Shown piece by piece: positions 1 through 8,355 of a stretch of DNA of 64,000 nt. The notes under the pieces were generated by a model. It made no database searches. It saw nothing but the letters and a program-made list of their open reading frames with translations, and was not told the origin of the DNA. The translations under genes and the position numbers were made by a program. How positions within the stretch are numbered: position 1 is the stretch's first letter; each line of letters begins with the position of its first letter. This stretch comes from Limnobacter litoralis (lineage in GTDB: Bacteria > Pseudomonadota > Gammaproteobacteria > Burkholderiales > Burkholderiaceae_B), in the NCBI RefSeq assembly GCF_030160455.1, contig NZ_BSOJ01000015.1, positions 310,001 through 374,000 on the forward strand. The letters run 5' to 3'.

Positions 1-17
1 ACTTTGGCCATGCGGTT

Positions 18-1124
18 TCAACTTCCTATCAAACAGGGAACGCGCGGCGTGACCGCACAGAGCAACTCATAACCAATGGTGCCACTCGCACTGGCAATTT
101 CATCCACGGGCAAATGATTGCCCCACAATTCAACGGGTGCGCCGGGTTTGATTTCGCTTGCGGGCCCCAGGTCGACGGTCATCATGTCCATAGACACCCT
201 GCCGGCCAGCGGGTAACGACGACCTTGCACCCAGACAGGCGTACCGTCTGGCGCATGCCGAGGGTATCCATCGGCGTATCCGCACGCGATCACTCCAATA
301 ACCGTGTCTTGCCGGGCCTGCCAACGCGACCCGTAACCCGCATATTGACCCTTTTTGACCGATTGAACGGCGATCACCTCGCTCTTCAGTGACATGACAG
401 CACGCAAGCCGTAGTCAGCCGCTGAATGTGGACCACAGCTTGCCCCATAAATGGCAATGCCGGGCCGAACAATGTCGCCAGCCAGATCGGGGCAGTTCAG
501 GATGGCCGCCGAATTGCCAAGGCAGGCCTTCCAGTGCGGGGGCTTGGCGTCCATCAATCGTGCATGCTGATGCGCCGGAGAAACGGCAGTGTCATGAAGG
601 TCACTTGCGTCTGCATTGGCAAAGTGGGTCATCATGACAGGCGTGGGGGCTCCAATGGCCGCCACGATGTCTGTCAGTGACGCAATGGCGGCTTGGGTTT
701 GACCTTTGTCAAAGCCCAGTCGATTCATGCCGGTGTTCAATTTCAGATAGAAAGTTGGCTTGAATTCAGTGTGTCGCAGCAAAGGCAGTACGCTGTTCAA
801 TACCGCCAGCTGCTGCTGGTTGTGGATGACCCAGTCACAACGCAGGGCCAAGGCCTGCTCAATATCGGGTTTGTCGAAACAGCCCTCCAAGAGCAGTATC
901 GGCTTTGACCAACCCATCTCCCGAAGCCGACCCGCACGGTCCAGTTCCAGCAGGGCAAGTGCATCGGCATTGGCCAACCCTGTGAAAATTCGGGACAGCC
1001 CATGGCCATAGCCATCAGCCTTGACCACAGCCATGCAAGTCGCATCAGGCATGCGCTTTTTCAAGTTTTCGATATTGAATGATACGGCTTGAGGATCAAT
1101 GTGAGCGCGGATGGGGCGAGGCAT
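18..1124 (-). CDS. alr: Alanine racemase
   Basis: Cytoplasmic PLP enzyme that interconverts L- and D-alanine for peptidoglycan synthesis. The PLP-binding lysine lies in AVVKADGYGHG (about residue 35) and the second catalytic base, tyrosine, in YAGYGSRW in the C-terminal half; the Ala racemase C-domain motif AGRVSMDMM is present. At 368 residues it is the normal family length. An upstream in-frame TTG at 1136 would add four residues; I prefer the ATG at 1124 because it gives the usual N-terminus (MPRPIRAHID). It is divergent from lplT, an arrangement I recall from other Burkholderiales. Nothing is missing from the fold. Function is a confident family assignment; the start is less sure because no strong Shine-Dalgarno is visible. 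Confidence 0.95.
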   Translation of the reverse strand: MPRPIRAHIDPQAVSFNIENLKKRMPDATCMAVVKADGYGHGLSRIFTGLANADALALLELDRAGRLREMGWSKPILLLEGCFDKPDIEQALALRCDWVIHNQQQLAVLNSVLPLLRHTEFKPTFYLKLNTGMNRLGFDKGQTQAAIASLTDIVAAIGAPTPVMMTHFANADASDLHDTAVSPAHQHARLMDAKPPHWKACLGNSAAILNCPDLAGDIVRPGIAIYGASCGPHSAADYGLRAVMSLKSEVIAVQSVKKGQYAGYGSRWQARQDTVIGVIACGYADGYPRHAPDGTPVWVQGRRYPLAGRVSMDMMTVDLGPASEIKPGAPVELWGNHLPVDEIASASGTIGYELLCAVTPRVPCLIGS

Positions 1125-1241
1125 ATTTGGCAGCAAAGACGTCTTGGATCAGTCCGGATATGATATAACGCCACAACAACATTGAACGAGCAGCCAACCT
1201 GCGAGCCAGAATAAATTCAGGCTCGTGATATCTTCTGTTGA

Positions 1242-2513
1242 ATGAAACCGGGCTTTTACACCATCATGGCGGCGCAGTTTTTTTCGTCGCTGGCCGACAA
1301 TGCGCTGCTGATTGCAGCCATCGCTTTGCTGACGCAGATCCATTCTCCCGAGTGGATGACGCCGCTATTAAAATCCTTTTTTGTGTTGTCCTACGTCCTG
1401 CTGGCTCCTTTTGTGGGTGCCTTTGCAGACCGATTACCCAAAGGCAAGGTGATGCTGATCACCAACACCATCAAGGTGGCGGGCTGCGTTCTGATGTTCT
1501 ATGGCTTGCATCCCCTGCTTGCTTACGCTTTGGTGGGCCTGGGCGCCGCAGCTTATTCTCCGGCCAAATATGGCATTTTGACTGAACTGCTGCCCCATGA
1601 AAGACTGGTGGAGGCCAACGGCTGGATCGAAGGCCTAACCGTGTTGTCCATCATCCTGGGCACGGTGCTGGGCGGCTTGCTGATTACCCCGGAAGTCGCC
1701 GACTGGTTTTTACACACCAAACTGCCCGGTTATTTTGAACACATGGACACGCCTGCCGAGGTGGCCGTGTTTGTGATTGCCTTGGCTTATGTCATCGCCG
1801 GTCTTTTCAACATGAAAATTCCGGACACAGGCGCCCGCTACGTGTCTGAGCTACGCCACCCCGTTGAAATGACACGCCGATTTTTCGGCTGTTTTGCCGA
1901 ATTGTGGAAAGACAAGCTGGGGCAGATATCTCTGGCGGTGACCACCCTGTTTTGGGGCGCGGGCGCCACCCTGCAATTTATTGTGTTGAAATGGGCGCAA
2001 GTGGCACTGAATTTAAGCCTGAACAAAGGGGCCGTGCTGCAGGGCGTGTGCGCCTTTGGTGTGGCATTTGGTGCCGTGCTGGCGGCCAAGTATGTCCCCT
2101 TGAAAAAGTCGATGCGGGTGCTGCCCGTCGGTGTGGCAATGGGGTTGGTTTGCATGTCGATGGTGTTTGTCAACAAGCTGGGCACCGCCTATTTGCTGAT
2201 CATCATCATCGGGGCGCTCAGTGGTTTCTTTGTTGTACCCATGAATGCCATTTTGCAGCACCGCGGTCACATTCTCATGAGCGCAGGTCGCTCAATTGCC
2301 ATTCAAAACTTCAACGAAAACCTGTCTGTGCTGTTTATGCTGGGCCTGTATTCATTCCTGATCAAATTTGATGTGCACGTCAACACCGTCATCCTGATGT
2401 TCGGTGGCTTTGTGATGGGGTCAATGACCCTGGTGATTCTGCGGCATTACTATGCTCAAAAGCATTTCAATGTTGAGGCCTGCATCGGTGAAGAAAAGCC
2501 CATCGGCCCGTAA
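1242..2513 (+). CDS. lplT: Lysophospholipid transporter LplT (MFS)
   Basis: Inner-membrane major facilitator predicted to flip lysophospholipids inward for re-acylation. The protein is 423 residues with about twelve hydrophobic segments. It has an N-terminal MAAQFFSSLADNALLIAAI segment typical of LplT and the cytoplasmic loop motif GAFADRLPKGKVM, an MFS signature-A variant. The partner acyltransferase (Aas) is not fused here and not in the window. It is divergent from alr; the 117-bp gap between the two starts must carry both promoters. The gene ends 23 bp before the convergent serC-type gene. Substrate is inferred from family membership and context only. Confidence 0.88.
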   Translation: MKPGFYTIMAAQFFSSLADNALLIAAIALLTQIHSPEWMTPLLKSFFVLSYVLLAPFVGAFADRLPKGKVMLITNTIKVAGCVLMFYGLHPLLAYALVGLGAAAYSPAKYGILTELLPHERLVEANGWIEGLTVLSIILGTVLGGLLITPEVADWFLHTKLPGYFEHMDTPAEVAVFVIALAYVIAGLFNMKIPDTGARYVSELRHPVEMTRRFFGCFAELWKDKLGQISLAVTTLFWGAGATLQFIVLKWAQVALNLSLNKGAVLQGVCAFGVAFGAVLAAKYVPLKKSMRVLPVGVAMGLVCMSMVFVNKLGTAYLLIIIIGALSGFFVVPMNAILQHRGHILMSAGRSIAIQNFNENLSVLFMLGLYSFLIKFDVHVNTVILMFGGFVMGSMTLVILRHYYAQKHFNVEACIGEEKPIGP

Positions 2514-2536
2514 ACGCAAACTATTCTTACAAGATT

Positions 2537-3655
2537 TCAGCCGTTACGTTGCGCAAAGTCGCTCATAAATTCGGCCAGATGTTCTGCTGCAGCAAGCTCC
2601 AGCCCATTGTACAAAGATGCGCGCAACCCACCCACACTTCGATGACCAGCCAACCCTGAAAAACCCAATAAAGCAGACTCAGCCAAAAAATGGGCTTGCA
2701 AACCCGGATCAGGCAGTGAAAAGGCCACATTCATGATTGACCGATCATCATGCGCCACCCTGCATCTGTAAAAGCCGTCTGACTGGTCAATCACCCGGTA
2801 TAAACAAGCCGCTTTGGATTGGTTGATTTCACCCATTGCGTCTAGCCCTCCTATCGTTTGGCGAATCCATTGGGTAGCAAGCAGCACCACATAGATTGCA
2901 AACACGGGCGGTGTGTTCAGGATTGAATTGGCTCGGGCCTGCTCTCTGTAATCCAGAAAGCTGGGCAGTCCCTTGGGGACCTGCTCCAATAACTCCCGCT
3001 TGATCACAACCAAAGTGACGCCCGAAGGCCCCAGATTTTTTTGAGCATGGGCATACATCAAATCGAATTGATCGTATTGACCCGGTCTTGACAAAAAATC
3101 AGAAGACATGTCGCACACCCTGCGCACCCCAGGCAGCCCGATCACCCGGTTGAATTGCAGTCCTTCCACTGTCTCATTCGAACAATAATGCAGGTAGGAG
3201 GCCGAAGGTGACAAAAGCAACTCATGGTCTTCGGGCAAACGTGCGTAATTCTCAGAGCGACCACTCCAAGCCACTCGAATATCGCCCTGAATGCGGGCAT
3301 CTGGAAGCGCCTTGGCGCTCCAATAACCCGTGTCGAGATAGTCTGCATGTGCCCCGTCATGACGACCAAGAAAATTCATGGGCACCATCGTGAACTGCTG
3401 GGTCGCTCCACCCTGAAGCAGAAGCACCTTGTAGTCACTTCCCAGTCCCATCAAGCTCAGTACGTTGCGTTCCAGCTCAAATACGACCTGTTCAAACCAG
3501 TCTGAACGGTGGCTGATGCCCAGGATCGACAAACCGGTTTCAGGCACACACTGAATGCTTTGCTGCACTTCATCCAACACGGCTTGTGGCAAAGCCCCTG
3601 GACCCCCAGAAAAATTCAACTGATTGGCATGCAGTGTTTGATCAATCGCAATCAT
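2537..3655 (-). CDS. serC: Phosphoserine aminotransferase (SerC-type)
   Basis: PLP aminotransferase of the SerC family: 3-phosphohydroxypyruvate plus glutamate to phosphoserine plus 2-oxoglutarate, in serine (and often pyridoxine) synthesis. The N-terminal motif is NFSGGPGALP (usual form NFSAGPA.LP), the PLP lysine sits in AHAQKNLGPSG, and DMSSDFLSRP, LNTPPVFAIYV and SVGGLRASLYN are recognisable. Length 372 is slightly above the typical 360. The start codon overlaps the stop of the upstream ATP-grasp gene as ATGA, so the two are translationally coupled. In Burkholderiales serC more often sits with pheA, hisC and aroA, so this placement and the divergent N-terminus leave open that it is a paralogue with a different substrate. 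Confidence 0.85.
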   Translation of the reverse strand: MIAIDQTLHANQLNFSGGPGALPQAVLDEVQQSIQCVPETGLSILGISHRSDWFEQVVFELERNVLSLMGLGSDYKVLLLQGGATQQFTMVPMNFLGRHDGAHADYLDTGYWSAKALPDARIQGDIRVAWSGRSENYARLPEDHELLLSPSASYLHYCSNETVEGLQFNRVIGLPGVRRVCDMSSDFLSRPGQYDQFDLMYAHAQKNLGPSGVTLVVIKRELLEQVPKGLPSFLDYREQARANSILNTPPVFAIYVVLLATQWIRQTIGGLDAMGEINQSKAACLYRVIDQSDGFYRCRVAHDDRSIMNVAFSLPDPGLQAHFLAESALLGFSGLAGHRSVGGLRASLYNGLELAAAEHLAEFMSDFAQRNG

Positions 3656-5286
3656 GGCTTTAATCCTTTCACAAAGCGCTCAAATGCCACCCGCACATTC
3701 TTCATGTAGCGCTGCTTATAGGGGAATAATTCCAAGGGGTCTTTGGCGTGCACCACCATGGCGTGATCGACTTCAAAAACCAGCAGTTGGCCGTCAGGCG
3801 TTTCGGCGCAATCGATACAAATGTAGTCAAGGCCACAGCGCTCATAAATCGCACTCAATGCATGCTGGTGACGGGCGGCAAACTCATGGAAATTCTCGAA
3901 AAAAGCCCGCTCACACTCACGCTTTGCAGCACTTTCATACATGCCCGCATTGAGATAATGAATCATCCAATGCTCAGAAATGGCCAAGTGGCTGGGATAC
4001 GGCACACCGTCGACCAGTGCTACGCGCATCTTCGAATACAATCCATCCGAATTGCTGTAATCAATAAACCGGGACACGTAAAACGAGTCGTCGGCCACCT
4101 CAGCAAGATAGCCTGAGAGATCCTCTCGACTCACAATCTTCTCCAGCGATCGGCCTGCGTGAGACCCCACTGGCCGAACGATGAAGGGCAACTCGCAGTC
4201 ACCCACAAGCGCCGAGCCTGTTGCACTGGCAACAAATTGGGTCAGTACAGACCTGGCCACTTCATGGGTTGGTGGCATCAAGAGCCCATCGACCTGCTGT
4301 AACAATTCACTTGCCTTTACCCGCTCTACGTTCGGAATGAACTGTGGACGATTAATCACGGGTCGATCGAAATTGACTAGACTCTTCTCAATTGCCTTCA
4401 AAATCGGTCTGTTTTTATGGGTATCGGACAACCCAACCATCAACACATCAAAAGCCACGCCATCAACGGGAAGGGGCTGATCTACCGTTGAGTAAAAAAC
4501 CTCAATTCGACAGGGTCCCGAATCCAGCAGGCAGTCCAGCGGAGTATTCTCAGCCAGATCGCCATCCGCCATCAGCAGCAAAATCACTGGTCCGGTCGAA
4601 TGCTCACAGCATTGCAGCGTGTAATGCCGCGACATCTGTAATGCCTGGGACTGAATGGACAAACCCAGATCCCTCTGCCCGAGAGAAAACAGTGCTGTGC
4701 TCAAGTTCATCCAGGTCACAGCATTGTCCTGATGCGAATTAGCACTCGCGAGCAAGCCCTCCACAGCGAAAGACAGATCTCCACCATGAGTGCTTATTTC
4801 AAGAAAAGGGGCTAGCCCCAGATAGTGGCTATCTATCCGTTGTAGGACTGCTTCTACGACCTCTGAGGCGCGCTTGTGGCTGGACGATCGCATGACGGGT
4901 TCAAATCCGGTGTCAAGGATAGCAAGTAACAATGCAGTCTGGTCAATTCTGTCAGCGGCTAAAAAAACCACTGAACCCATCACATCACCATTCGGGTAGG
5001 CGATCGGCTCGATGTGATAACCGCTCTCAAGCCCCATCAACCATACAAAACCGAGGGTATTTGTGTTCAGTGTCTCGCCTTCGATGGCAGAAAGTTTCGC
5101 AAGCGCGTTTGTAAATGAAGTCAGTACTTCATCGGAGGGCCGCGCAAAATGCAGTTGATAATCGGTCTGTTCATTGACGGCCTCTAGGAAGCTTAGAATG
5201 TCTTGAGGCAGACTGACTGGAACCCTTGCGAACAAAGGCTTTGAATGGAGGCGCTCCCACAGGGTTGGTGCGCTGGAGTAAATCAT
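3652..5286 (-). CDS. TPR-like / ATP-grasp protein of unknown function
   Basis: A 544-residue protein that I recognise only by architecture. Residues about 1-170 are a mixed region without a clear match. Residues about 180-215 look like a TPR pair (NAVTWMNLSTALFSLGQRDLG). After a Rossmann-like segment (residues about 225-320) the C-terminal 230 residues resemble an ATP-grasp fold: a phosphate-binding RPVGSHAGRSLEKI, the strand-loop FYVSRFIDYSNSDGLYSKMR, and a metal-binding-type tail LDYICIDCAE followed by EVDHAMVVHA. Such enzymes form acyl-phosphates and ligate an amine or thiol. Its stop overlaps the start of the SerC-type gene, suggesting that the two act in one pathway. No signal peptide. 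The substrate is unknown; the coding call itself is safe. Confidence 0.8.
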   Translation of the reverse strand: MIYSSAPTLWERLHSKPLFARVPVSLPQDILSFLEAVNEQTDYQLHFARPSDEVLTSFTNALAKLSAIEGETLNTNTLGFVWLMGLESGYHIEPIAYPNGDVMGSVVFLAADRIDQTALLLAILDTGFEPVMRSSSHKRASEVVEAVLQRIDSHYLGLAPFLEISTHGGDLSFAVEGLLASANSHQDNAVTWMNLSTALFSLGQRDLGLSIQSQALQMSRHYTLQCCEHSTGPVILLLMADGDLAENTPLDCLLDSGPCRIEVFYSTVDQPLPVDGVAFDVLMVGLSDTHKNRPILKAIEKSLVNFDRPVINRPQFIPNVERVKASELLQQVDGLLMPPTHEVARSVLTQFVASATGSALVGDCELPFIVRPVGSHAGRSLEKIVSREDLSGYLAEVADDSFYVSRFIDYSNSDGLYSKMRVALVDGVPYPSHLAISEHWMIHYLNAGMYESAAKRECERAFFENFHEFAARHQHALSAIYERCGLDYICIDCAETPDGQLLVFEVDHAMVVHAKDPLELFPYKQRYMKNVRVAFERFVKGLKP

Positions 5287-5400
5287 GGTCTGGTCTCACT
5301 TGGTGTTGCATCTGCAATATCCCAAGGTAACACGGCCGATGATTGGGCAAACTGTTCAACTCACCCCCAAAAAGCCCACAATTCAGGACTAGAGACTGGA
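5287..5400. other. Spacer upstream of the ATP-grasp gene
   Basis: This 114-bp gap separates the end of the holD-like gene from the start of the ATP-grasp gene, both read leftwards. It should hold the promoter of the ATP-grasp/serC pair. I see no convincing -35/-10 pair and no hairpin followed by a T-run. Confidence 0.4.
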
Positions 5401-5802
5401 TTAGGGCTCAAGCAGGTGCATCAAATTCCGCCACGCCTGATATTTGGAACTGCCCGTTGTCAGCATGCTTTCAAGGGTGGGAAGCTGAATAAGACGCGAA
5501 TAAAGGGTCTCTGGCAATGAATCTGGAATCGGCGTGGCAAAAGCCAGTATTTGATTTGCAGAATGCACCCGAGAATCATCGAATGATTGGCAACAAATTA
5601 CCGGACGAGCTTTAAACATGGCCAGCACGTTAGACAACAACAGCCCAACGGCCGTTGTGGTGTCGGGTTCGGTGCCAAGCAATGGCACCCCAGGAGCCAC
5701 GGCCACGATACGCACCTCTTCTAAAGTCTGATTCTGAACATGTCGAAGTGTCCAGACAGGCCCCAGCCCCATGACCTCAAACAATTCTGACTTGTTCATC
5801 AT
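5401..5802 (-). CDS. HolD-like protein (candidate DNA polymerase III psi subunit)
   Basis: A 133-residue protein directly after rimI. Its N-terminus, ELFEVMGLGPVWTLR, resembles the start of E. coli HolD as I remember it (LQQLGITQWSLR). The C-terminal LPTLESMLTTGSSKYQAWRNL also resembles the HolD tail, and the lengths agree (133 against 137). In E. coli holD immediately precedes rimI, so the pairing of the two genes is conserved although the order is swapped. Psi links the clamp loader to SSB through chi. A competing reading is the isolated N-terminal segment of a family-4 uracil-DNA glycosylase, which in many Burkholderiales follows rimI and can carry a similar leader; no glycosylase motifs follow here. 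In-frame starts at 5805 (GTG), 5802 and 5799 are equally usable. Confidence 0.55.
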   Translation of the reverse strand: MMNKSELFEVMGLGPVWTLRHVQNQTLEEVRIVAVAPGVPLLGTEPDTTTAVGLLLSNVLAMFKARPVICCQSFDDSRVHSANQILAFATPIPDSLPETLYSRLIQLPTLESMLTTGSSKYQAWRNLMHLLEP

Positions 5803-6263
5803 CACATACCCATGTCTTGAAACCGTTTGAACAGGACCAAAGCGTCTTCCCGCCCCTCACGTGCAGGGTAATAATTTTTCCTCACACCAATCAACTTGAA
5901 CCCTTCAGTTTCGTAAAGTGTTTTGGCAGCGACGTTGCTGGGCCGCACTTCCAGCAACATGCCATCCATGCCGGCACCTTTTGCACGTCCAATGCCCCAC
6001 TGCAACAAGTGCCTGCCATAGCCATGCCCTTGAAGATCGGCCCGTACAGACAGATTCAACAAATGGTACTCGTCCACAACCCGCATCATCACAAGGTAGG
6101 CGGCCAACTGGTGATCAATCCACATGCAGTGTGCATCGTACCCCGCACGCAAAGAATCTCCGAAGTTGCGCTCGGTCCACGGGAATTCATAGATTACCTG
6201 TTCGACCTCTGCCACCGCCGCCAGGTCGGCCTCCGTCATGGCCTTGATGCTAAAGATTGACAT
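5802..6263 (-). CDS. rimI: Ribosomal protein S18 alanine N-acetyltransferase
   Basis: GNAT acetyltransferase that acetylates the N-terminal alanine of ribosomal protein S18. The acetyl-CoA loop appears as VRADLQGHGYGRHLLQ, preceded by EFPWTERNF and followed by LEVRPSNVAAKTLYETEGF and the RimI-type RKNYYPAREGREDAL near the end. Length 153 fits. The reading frame stays open upstream, but only this start ([14 protein letters not shown]) lines up with known RimI N-termini; the longer extension is antisense-like shadow over tsaB. The start overlaps the end of tsaB by 14 bp, so it is probably coupled. The stop touches the start of the holD-like gene. Order tsaB-rimI is widespread. Confidence 0.93.
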   Translation of the reverse strand: MSIFSIKAMTEADLAAVAEVEQVIYEFPWTERNFGDSLRAGYDAHCMWIDHQLAAYLVMMRVVDEYHLLNLSVRADLQGHGYGRHLLQWGIGRAKGAGMDGMLLEVRPSNVAAKTLYETEGFKLIGVRKNYYPAREGREDALVLFKRFQDMGM

Positions 6264-7017
6264 CTCGTGCAGCTCGCCTTTCCTGGGTGGTTTGTGCCAC
6301 CTTTTCACGCACATACAAGGGTTGACAGTCCAAGGGCGTGGCCACAACCCCGTGACTAAAACGCACATGCCCCAGTGCCGCCGTTCCCAAACCCAGGGAA
6401 ACATCCGAAGTACCCACAGCCAAGGCCTGCGGCAGCAAATCGGCTCGAATGGGTGCATCCGCAAGTGTATTGGTCGCCTCACGCGTGAACTCATGCAGCG
6501 CTGCGCTTGAGTAAGGCAGCAGGCCGGGCTGTTTGATCCACAAAGTGCGGTCGGCTTGCAAGACCAATTGGGCGGCATACACCTCCTGAAGACGCGCGTC
6601 CATTAGACAGGCTGCTTCTACCCCCTCCCCGCCCTTACTTGCATCCGGATCTTTCCGTGCTGCAAAGGTGGCGGCCATGCATTCAAAACTACTCAGTGGC
6701 ACGCAGGGCACCTGCCATGCTGTTGCAAGCCCCTGTGCAACACCACAAGCCGTGCGAAGGCTCGTAAAACCGCCTGGCCCAATGTCAACGGCAATCGCCA
6801 GACAATTCGCGCCAGTCAAGCCAGCTTGCACCATGCCTTGCCCCAAGCGGGGCAGCAGTTCGGCCGACTGGCTTCGGTATTCCGTGATTGAAAACTCGAA
6901 CAACACCTTGAACGCTGTACCGAGCAATAGGGCACCACCTGATCCTGCTTGAACTGCCGCCACATGGGCAGCACCCGAGCTCGTGGACAAACCCAACACA
7001 AAATCTGAATCACGCAT
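6250..7017 (-). CDS. tsaB: tRNA threonylcarbamoyladenosine synthesis protein TsaB
   Basis: Partner of TsaD and TsaE in forming the t6A37 modification of ANN-decoding tRNAs; it has an ASKHA fold but is not itself catalytic. Visible marks are the N-terminal [16 protein letters not shown] (usual form ILaIDTSt), the region [17 protein letters not shown], and the [19 protein letters not shown] loop characteristic of TsaB. The protein is 255 residues from the ATG at 7017; a GTG at 7026 would add three. It overlaps ispF by 8 bp and rimI by 14 bp, giving a tightly packed ispD-ispF-tsaB-rimI operon. Confidence 0.92.
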   Translation of the reverse strand: MRDSDFVLGLSTSSGAAHVAAVQAGSGGALLLGTAFKVLFEFSITEYRSQSAELLPRLGQGMVQAGLTGANCLAIAVDIGPGGFTSLRTACGVAQGLATAWQVPCVPLSSFECMAATFAARKDPDASKGGEGVEAACLMDARLQEVYAAQLVLQADRTLWIKQPGLLPYSSAALHEFTREATNTLADAPIRADLLPQALAVGTSDVSLGLGTAALGHVRFSHGVVATPLDCQPLYVREKVAQTTQERRAARDVNL

Positions 7018-7522
7018 CGGACACACCCGTTTGAATCATCAGGACGACGGCTTGCGCCTCAATGGCCTCGGCACGCCCCAGATAACCCAACTTTTCATTG
7101 GTTTTCGCTTTGATGTTCACACTGTCGGTGGGCAAACCGCAGATTTCTGCAAGACGCCGATGCATGGCAGGCATATGAGCGGCCAGTTTGGGGCTCTGGC
7201 ATATCACGGTGCTGTCGACGTTGATCAATTCAAAACCGGCTACAGCGCATTTCTCAAGCGTGGCCTGCAGCAAAAGGGCGCTGTCTGCACCCGCGTATTG
7301 GGCATCCGTGTCTGAAAAGTGGCGACCAATATCACCCAATCCACAGGCACCAAGAACAGCGTCTGTAATGGCATGCAGCAAGGCGTCGGCGTCGGAGTGA
7401 CCCAACAGGCCCTTTTCACTGGGTATTTGAACGCCAGCCAGCACCAAGGGTCTGCCTGTTACCAGCTGATGCACGTCGTAACCCTGGCCCACACGCAATT
7501 TGCGAAAATCGTTCAAATTCAA
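7010..7522 (-). CDS. ispF: 2-C-methyl-D-erythritol 2,4-cyclodiphosphate synthase
   Basis: Fifth enzyme of the MEP isoprenoid pathway, forming MEcPP with release of CMP. The zinc ligands are in GYDVHQL and in [30 protein letters not shown] and [11 protein letters not shown] complete the family pattern. 170 residues against a usual 157-160, with a slightly longer N-terminus. The start is a TTG that overlaps the ispD stop (TTGA), so translation is probably coupled to ispD and inefficient on its own. No ATG is available close by. IspD and IspF are fused in some bacteria and adjacent here. Confidence 0.95.
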   Translation of the reverse strand: MNLNDFRKLRVGQGYDVHQLVTGRPLVLAGVQIPSEKGLLGHSDADALLHAITDAVLGACGLGDIGRHFSDTDAQYAGADSALLLQATLEKCAVAGFELINVDSTVICQSPKLAAHMPAMHRRLAEICGLPTDSVNIKAKTNEKLGYLGRAEAIEAQAVVLMIQTGVSDA

Positions 7523-8256
7523 TTGGCTTCACCATCCAATGGCTGCAGGTTCAACAGGCAACGCACGTATTCAAGATCTTGGGCCTGGGTAATTTTCATG
7601 TTTTCAAGTCCGCCCATCACCAACAAAGGCGATATGCCCATGGTTTCAATGGCACTGGCTTCGTCAGTGACCTCAGCCCCCTGGTACAGGCATTCAGCCA
7701 AAGCCAGGCTAAGCGCCTGAGCGCGAAACATTTGTGGAGTCTGGGCGCACCACATGTTGGTGCGCGACACCGTTGTCTGGCTGCTGGTGTCGCCTTCCTC
7801 GCTGACAGACGCCTTTTTTAGCGTGTCTGCGACCGGCAGTGCCAACAACCCCCCTGCCACATGCTCACTGGCCTGGTCAATCAATCGGGCCAGCAGATGA
7901 CGGGTCAAACCGGGTCGCGCAGCGTCATGCACCAACACCCAGTCTGTTTCAAAGACCCACATGTTTTCAAGCAGATACTGCAATGCATTTAACACGGTGT
8001 TGACTCGTTCCCGGCCACCAAGTGGCAATACTTTAACCTTGGGCACCGATTCAAAAAGGCTCGCACAGCGCGTGTCATCTGGTGCGCAGACCACAAATAC
8101 CTTGTGAACGCGATCGTCGGCCAACAGCGCATTCACACTGCGCTCAAGCACGGTAAGGCCGCCCAAATCGGCGTATTGTTTGGGCGCATCTGCCCCGAAA
8201 CGCTTACCCTGCCCCGCGGCGGGCACCAATCCATAATATTTGGCAGATGTTGCCAT
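7519..8256 (-). CDS. ispD: 2-C-methyl-D-erythritol 4-phosphate cytidylyltransferase
   Basis: Third enzyme of the MEP pathway: MEP plus CTP to CDP-ME. The nucleotide-binding loop is [19 protein letters not shown] at the very N-terminus; [14 protein letters not shown] and the C-terminal [11 protein letters not shown] are typical. The frame is open further upstream, but the ATG at 8256 puts the CTP loop about 9 residues from the N-terminus as in known IspD proteins, giving 245 residues. First gene of the leftward operon; it is divergent from mfd, with about 100 bp between the starts for both promoters. Confidence 0.95.
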   Translation of the reverse strand: MATSAKYYGLVPAAGQGKRFGADAPKQYADLGGLTVLERSVNALLADDRVHKVFVVCAPDDTRCASLFESVPKVKVLPLGGRERVNTVLNALQYLLENMWVFETDWVLVHDAARPGLTRHLLARLIDQASEHVAGGLLALPVADTLKKASVSEEGDTSSQTTVSRTNMWCAQTPQMFRAQALSLALAECLYQGAEVTDEASAIETMGISPLLVMGGLENMKITQAQDLEYVRCLLNLQPLDGEAN

Positions 8257-8355
8257 GCGTGTAGCGTCCTGAGCGGCAGTTTGCCGCCTTATAATACGGG
8301 TCAATTCAATACCGCCCACGCCCGCCAAAAACGGCCAGTGGGCTTAAGCTGTTTT

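Noticed and set aside
6264-6578. 105-codon N-terminal extension of rimI
   Set aside because: Runs through tsaB in another frame, rich in Cys/Trp/Arg; the RimI homology starts at 6263.
8104-8355. 84-codon N-terminal extension of mfd
   Set aside because: Overlaps ispD on the opposite strand and has no counterpart in Mfd proteins; ATG at 8356 gives the normal length.
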